Part shown: positions 5,552 through 7,523 of the stretch, in pieces | How positions within the stretch are numbered: position 1 is the first letter of the stretch | How the letters are laid out: every line of letters begins with the position of its first letter | DNA from: Methanobrevibacter sp. | GTDB taxonomy: Archaea > Methanobacteriota > Methanobacteria > Methanobacteriales > Methanobacteriaceae | Length of the DNA stretch: 7,523 nucleotides | Reading direction: 5' to 3' | Assembly (NCBI GenBank): GCA_017404125.1 | Contig: JAFRCZ010000190.1 | Coordinates: 1 to 7,523 of the forward strand | Translations under genes and position numbers: made by a program | The notes under the pieces: model-generated | Database searches by the model: none | What the model saw: the letters and a program-made list of their open reading frames with translations, nothing else | What the model was told of the DNA's origin: nothing

Positions 5552-6670
5552 TTAAGATTTGATTTTGAGCATTGTTTTTATGAATCTTAAAATTAATTTG
5601 TATTTCAATCCATTCTTATGCCCTTTTTCCATTGTTTCAATCTCATTGAGGAATATCCTGTTTTCTTCCTTTGAATTATCTCTGCTTAGCCATAGGTTAA
5701 TCCAATTCAAAAGATATGGGTTCAAGAAGAGGTCTTTATTCCTAATGCCATATTTGTCACAAAGTTGGCTGGATAATCTATATGCTTTTAATGAGTCATA
5801 AATCAGCCTAAAATTAATGTTTTTTGTAACTGATTTGTCTTCAACTTCCAGTCTCATGAAATAATTATAAACTATCTTGTTGTTTAGGAATAGAATTCCC
5901 TTTTCACTGTGGATATAGGCTTCAAGCAAAAAGTTCAAGTCTTCAGCAGAAATGCATTCCGGAAACTTAATATTATTGTTCTTTATTAGTTCAGTTCTGT
6001 ATATTTTAGTCCAGAATGATGGCAAGATTTTTAAAATAGCTATTTCATCTTCTTTTTCTTCTTCAATGTCTTCGATGAATATCTCTTCATTGTTTTCTTT
6101 GCTTATTGCTTTTCCATAGAAGAATTGGCTTCCAATTATTTTCCAGATAGTGTCAAAGATTCCATTTAAGGAAGATCCTTTTACCAAATCATCAAGATAA
6201 TCGATATAAGGCTTTTCCAAACTGTCTGTGTAGGGAGTATATGATTTTCTTATGATGTTCCTTTCTGGGTAATGCCTTAAATATCTTCCAAATGCTATGT
6301 CGCAAGCATATTCATTGATCTTATTGTATAAGGTTTCACATGCATCTTGAGGATAAGTGTCATCTGAATCAATAAACATTAGATATTCTCCGTTTGCATG
6401 ATTCAATGCAATATTCCGCGGACCGAATGCTCCTCCGCTATTTTCTAATAAATGGATTGATTTGATTGTTTCCTTATTGGTTTGATTATTGACTCTTTCT
6501 TTATATTCCTCTATAATCTCTTTGGTTCCATCAGTGGAGCGGTCATCAGCTATTAATATCTCCAGATTTTCTATGCCAATGCTTTGGCATATAACAGAAT
6601 CTAAAGTTGTAGGAAGATATTTCTCTCCATTGTAAACAGGTATGATGATGCTTATTTTAAATTGGTCTAT
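5552..6670 (-). CDS. Family 2 glycosyltransferase, probable ATA start
   Basis: This GT-A fold enzyme should transfer a sugar from a nucleotide donor, probably for surface polysaccharide or glycoprotein; donor and acceptor are unknown. Numbered from the ATA at 6670, the 372-residue protein has the opening strand ISIIIPVYNG (6-15), ADDRSTDGT (41-49), GPRNIAL (83-89), and the metal-binding DSDD (101-104). A later FWTKIYRTELI and SAEDLNFL (about 219-248) are typical of this subfamily. An acidic stretch at about 192-209 looks like a variable loop. There is no membrane helix. The reading frame is open from the TAA at 6683-6685 down to the end, but contains no ATG, GTG or TTG before the TTG at 6406. 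Starting there would delete the nucleotide-binding half. ATA 6670-6668 sits seven bases after AAGGAGG and is the best start. A sequencing error or ATG-to-ATA mutation is the alternative. It may share a transcript with hemD (87-base gap). Confidence 0.85.
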   Translation of the reverse strand: MDQFKISIIIPVYNGEKYLPTTLDSVICQSIGIENLEILIADDRSTDGTKEIIEEYKERVNNQTNKETIKSIHLLENSGGAFGPRNIALNHANGEYLMFIDSDDTYPQDACETLYNKINEYACDIAFGRYLRHYPERNIIRKSYTPYTDSLEKPYIDYLDDLVKGSSLNGIFDTIWKIIGSQFFYGKAISKENNEEIFIEDIEEEKEDEIAILKILPSFWTKIYRTELIKNNNIKFPECISAEDLNFLLEAYIHSEKGILFLNNKIVYNYFMRLEVEDKSVTKNINFRLIYDSLKAYRLSSQLCDKYGIRNKDLFLNPYLLNWINLWLSRDNSKEENRIFLNEIETMEKGHKNGLKYKLILRFIKTMLKIKS

Positions 6671-6677
6671 AGAAATT

Positions 6678-6684
6678 CCTCCTT
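6678..6684 (-). promoter_or_regulatory. Strong ribosome binding site deciding the glycosyltransferase start
   Basis: AAGGAGG on the minus strand is the best ribosome site in the window. Seven bases (AATTTCT) separate it from ATA at 6670-6668, whose downstream frame encodes the complete glycosyltransferase N-terminus. The in-frame TAA at 6683-6685 overlaps it, so the gene cannot begin further upstream. Confidence 0.75.
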
Positions 6685-6757
6685 AACTAAAAATTCTTTT
6701 TTTCTTTTTTAAATAAATATTAACTATTTTCTTTTAAATATTTCATTGATTTCAATT

Positions 6758-7523
6758 TTAATTCTTATTGTTTAATTCTTTAAACATTAAATCAATCATA
6801 TCCTTTACTGTGTATCTTTCTGGGTAAATGTGTTTAACTTTGTATTCATCAAGTAGGTTTCCAGTAATTGGTCCAATAGCTACTGTAAGGGTTGAATTGG
6901 ATAACTTTTCAGCTAGTTCTTCTCTATCCACATCATTTTCCTCAGCTATTTTAAATAGGTTCACTACAGTCAAAGGACTTGTAAATGTTATTCCATCTAT
7001 CTTTTCATTCAATATTTCACCAATCAAATTTTCAATGTCAGTTTTGTCTTCTGGAATTACTGATTTATAGCTTTCTGCTAAGATCACTTCAGCCCCCATC
7101 TTTTTGAGTTCTTCAGGTAAAATAGTCCTTGCAGAAAACGTACGAGGTACGCCAACAATTGCATTATTTAAGTCGAACTTTTTAAATTCTTCAATGAGTC
7201 CTTCTGCAGTATAATCTTTTGGTATAATATCTATATGGAGTTGTTTATTCATAGCTACTTCTGCAGTTTTTGTACCAATAGTCGCAATTTTGCAATCAGG
7301 ATTCAACATTTCAACAAAGTTTGGATAAAACTTGAAAATTGAATCAATTGAGCTGACTGATGTAAATATTAGCCAGTCCAATTCATGGAATCTGTTCATC
7401 AGTTCCTTTAATGAATCAGTATTTTCCAATTTCAATTCCAATGTTGGCACAATTACTGCTTCTCCCCCATAATTCTCAATGAATTCCTTTGCAGCTTTGG
7501 ATCTTTCCTTAGGTCTTGTAATA
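6758..7523 (-). CDS. hemD: Uroporphyrinogen-III synthase HemD, N-terminus cut by window edge
   Basis: HemD closes hydroxymethylbilane with inversion of ring D to give uroporphyrinogen III, the precursor of coenzyme F430, corrinoids and siroheme in methanogens. The visible 254 residues show the family's two-lobed pattern. A leading ITRPKERSKAAKEFIENYGG segment is followed by VPTLEL, then WLIFTSVSSIDSIF in the first lobe, IATIGTKTAE at the crossover, and GITFTSPLTVVNLF plus VAIGPITGNLL in the second lobe. Sequence identity in this family is low, but these strand-loop signatures are characteristic. An apparent GTG start at 7450 is internal: the frame stays open to the edge and encodes the conserved N-terminal segment, so only a few codons are missing. 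No T-tract follows the stop codon on the minus strand, so transcription may continue into the glycosyltransferase. Confidence 0.92.
   Translation of the reverse strand, partial: ITRPKERSKAAKEFIENYGGEAVIVPTLELKLENTDSLKELMNRFHELDWLIFTSVSSIDSIFKFYPNFVEMLNPDCKIATIGTKTAEVAMNKQLHIDIIPKDYTAEGLIEEFKKFDLNNAIVGVPRTFSARTILPEELKKMGAEVILAESYKSVIPEDKTDIENLIGEILNEKIDGITFTSPLTVVNLFKIAEENDVDREELAEKLSNSTLTVAIGPITGNLLDEYKVKHIYPERYTVKDMIDLMFKELNNKN

Noticed and set aside
5552..6406. Truncated 284-residue glycosyltransferase starting at TTG
   Set aside because: The same frame continues upstream with the conserved N-terminal GT2 motifs and a strong ribosome site, so the TTG is an internal leucine codon.
6758..7450. 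hemD starting at the GTG at 7450
   Set aside because: The frame stays open to the window edge and encodes the family's ITRP segment upstream of the GTG, which is therefore an internal valine.

Overview
The window looks like chromosomal DNA from an archaeon, most likely a hydrogen-using methanogen of the order Methanobacteriales (a Methanobrevibacter-like genome). The evidence is: very AT-rich DNA with almost pure A/T intergenic spacers; an SRP19 gene, which bacteria lack; an archaeal-type RecJ/DHH nuclease; TATA-like boxes and GGTGAT/GGAGG ribosome sites instead of bacterial -35/-10 promoters; and HypE (NiFe hydrogenase maturation) beside HemD (first committed step toward tetrapyrroles such as F430, corrinoids and siroheme). 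The genus is an inference; no rRNA or mcr gene is present to confirm it.

Layout, left to right. Positions 1-118 are the leader and promoter region of hypE and contain a perfect 10-bp inverted repeat. hypE (119-1129, +) is followed by a small RDD-family membrane protein (1186-1629, +) whose last codons form half of a terminator-like hairpin. A Cas4-like PD-(D/E)XK nuclease follows (1722-2414, +). It meets a convergent minus-strand winged-helix regulator (2532-3359) across a 117-bp spacer with a T-tract for each strand. The spacer upstream of the regulator (about 3360-3594) holds its promoter, a phased 11-bp direct repeat and short repeated motifs. Next come minus-strand recJ-like (3595-5085) and srp19 (5121-5453), which look like one transcript read srp19 then recJ. 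The remaining minus-strand genes are a family 2 glycosyltransferase (5552-6670) and hemD (6758 to beyond the right edge; its first few codons are outside the window).

The genes are mainly housekeeping: hydrogenase cofactor synthesis, DNA processing (RecJ-like and Cas4-like nucleases), protein targeting (SRP19), tetrapyrrole synthesis and cell-surface sugar transfer. I see no mobile element, CRISPR array, tRNA, rRNA or defence island, and I do not see a clearly new multi-gene system. The most notable point is the glycosyltransferase: its conserved N-terminus is intact and preceded by a near-perfect ribosome site, but no ATG, GTG or TTG lies in frame where it must start. The codon at the right spacing is ATA. 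Other points worth checking are the orphan Cas4-like nuclease with an aspartate where the family usually has glutamate, the regulator with an unassigned C-terminal domain and a phased direct repeat at its promoter, and the dyad in front of hypE.
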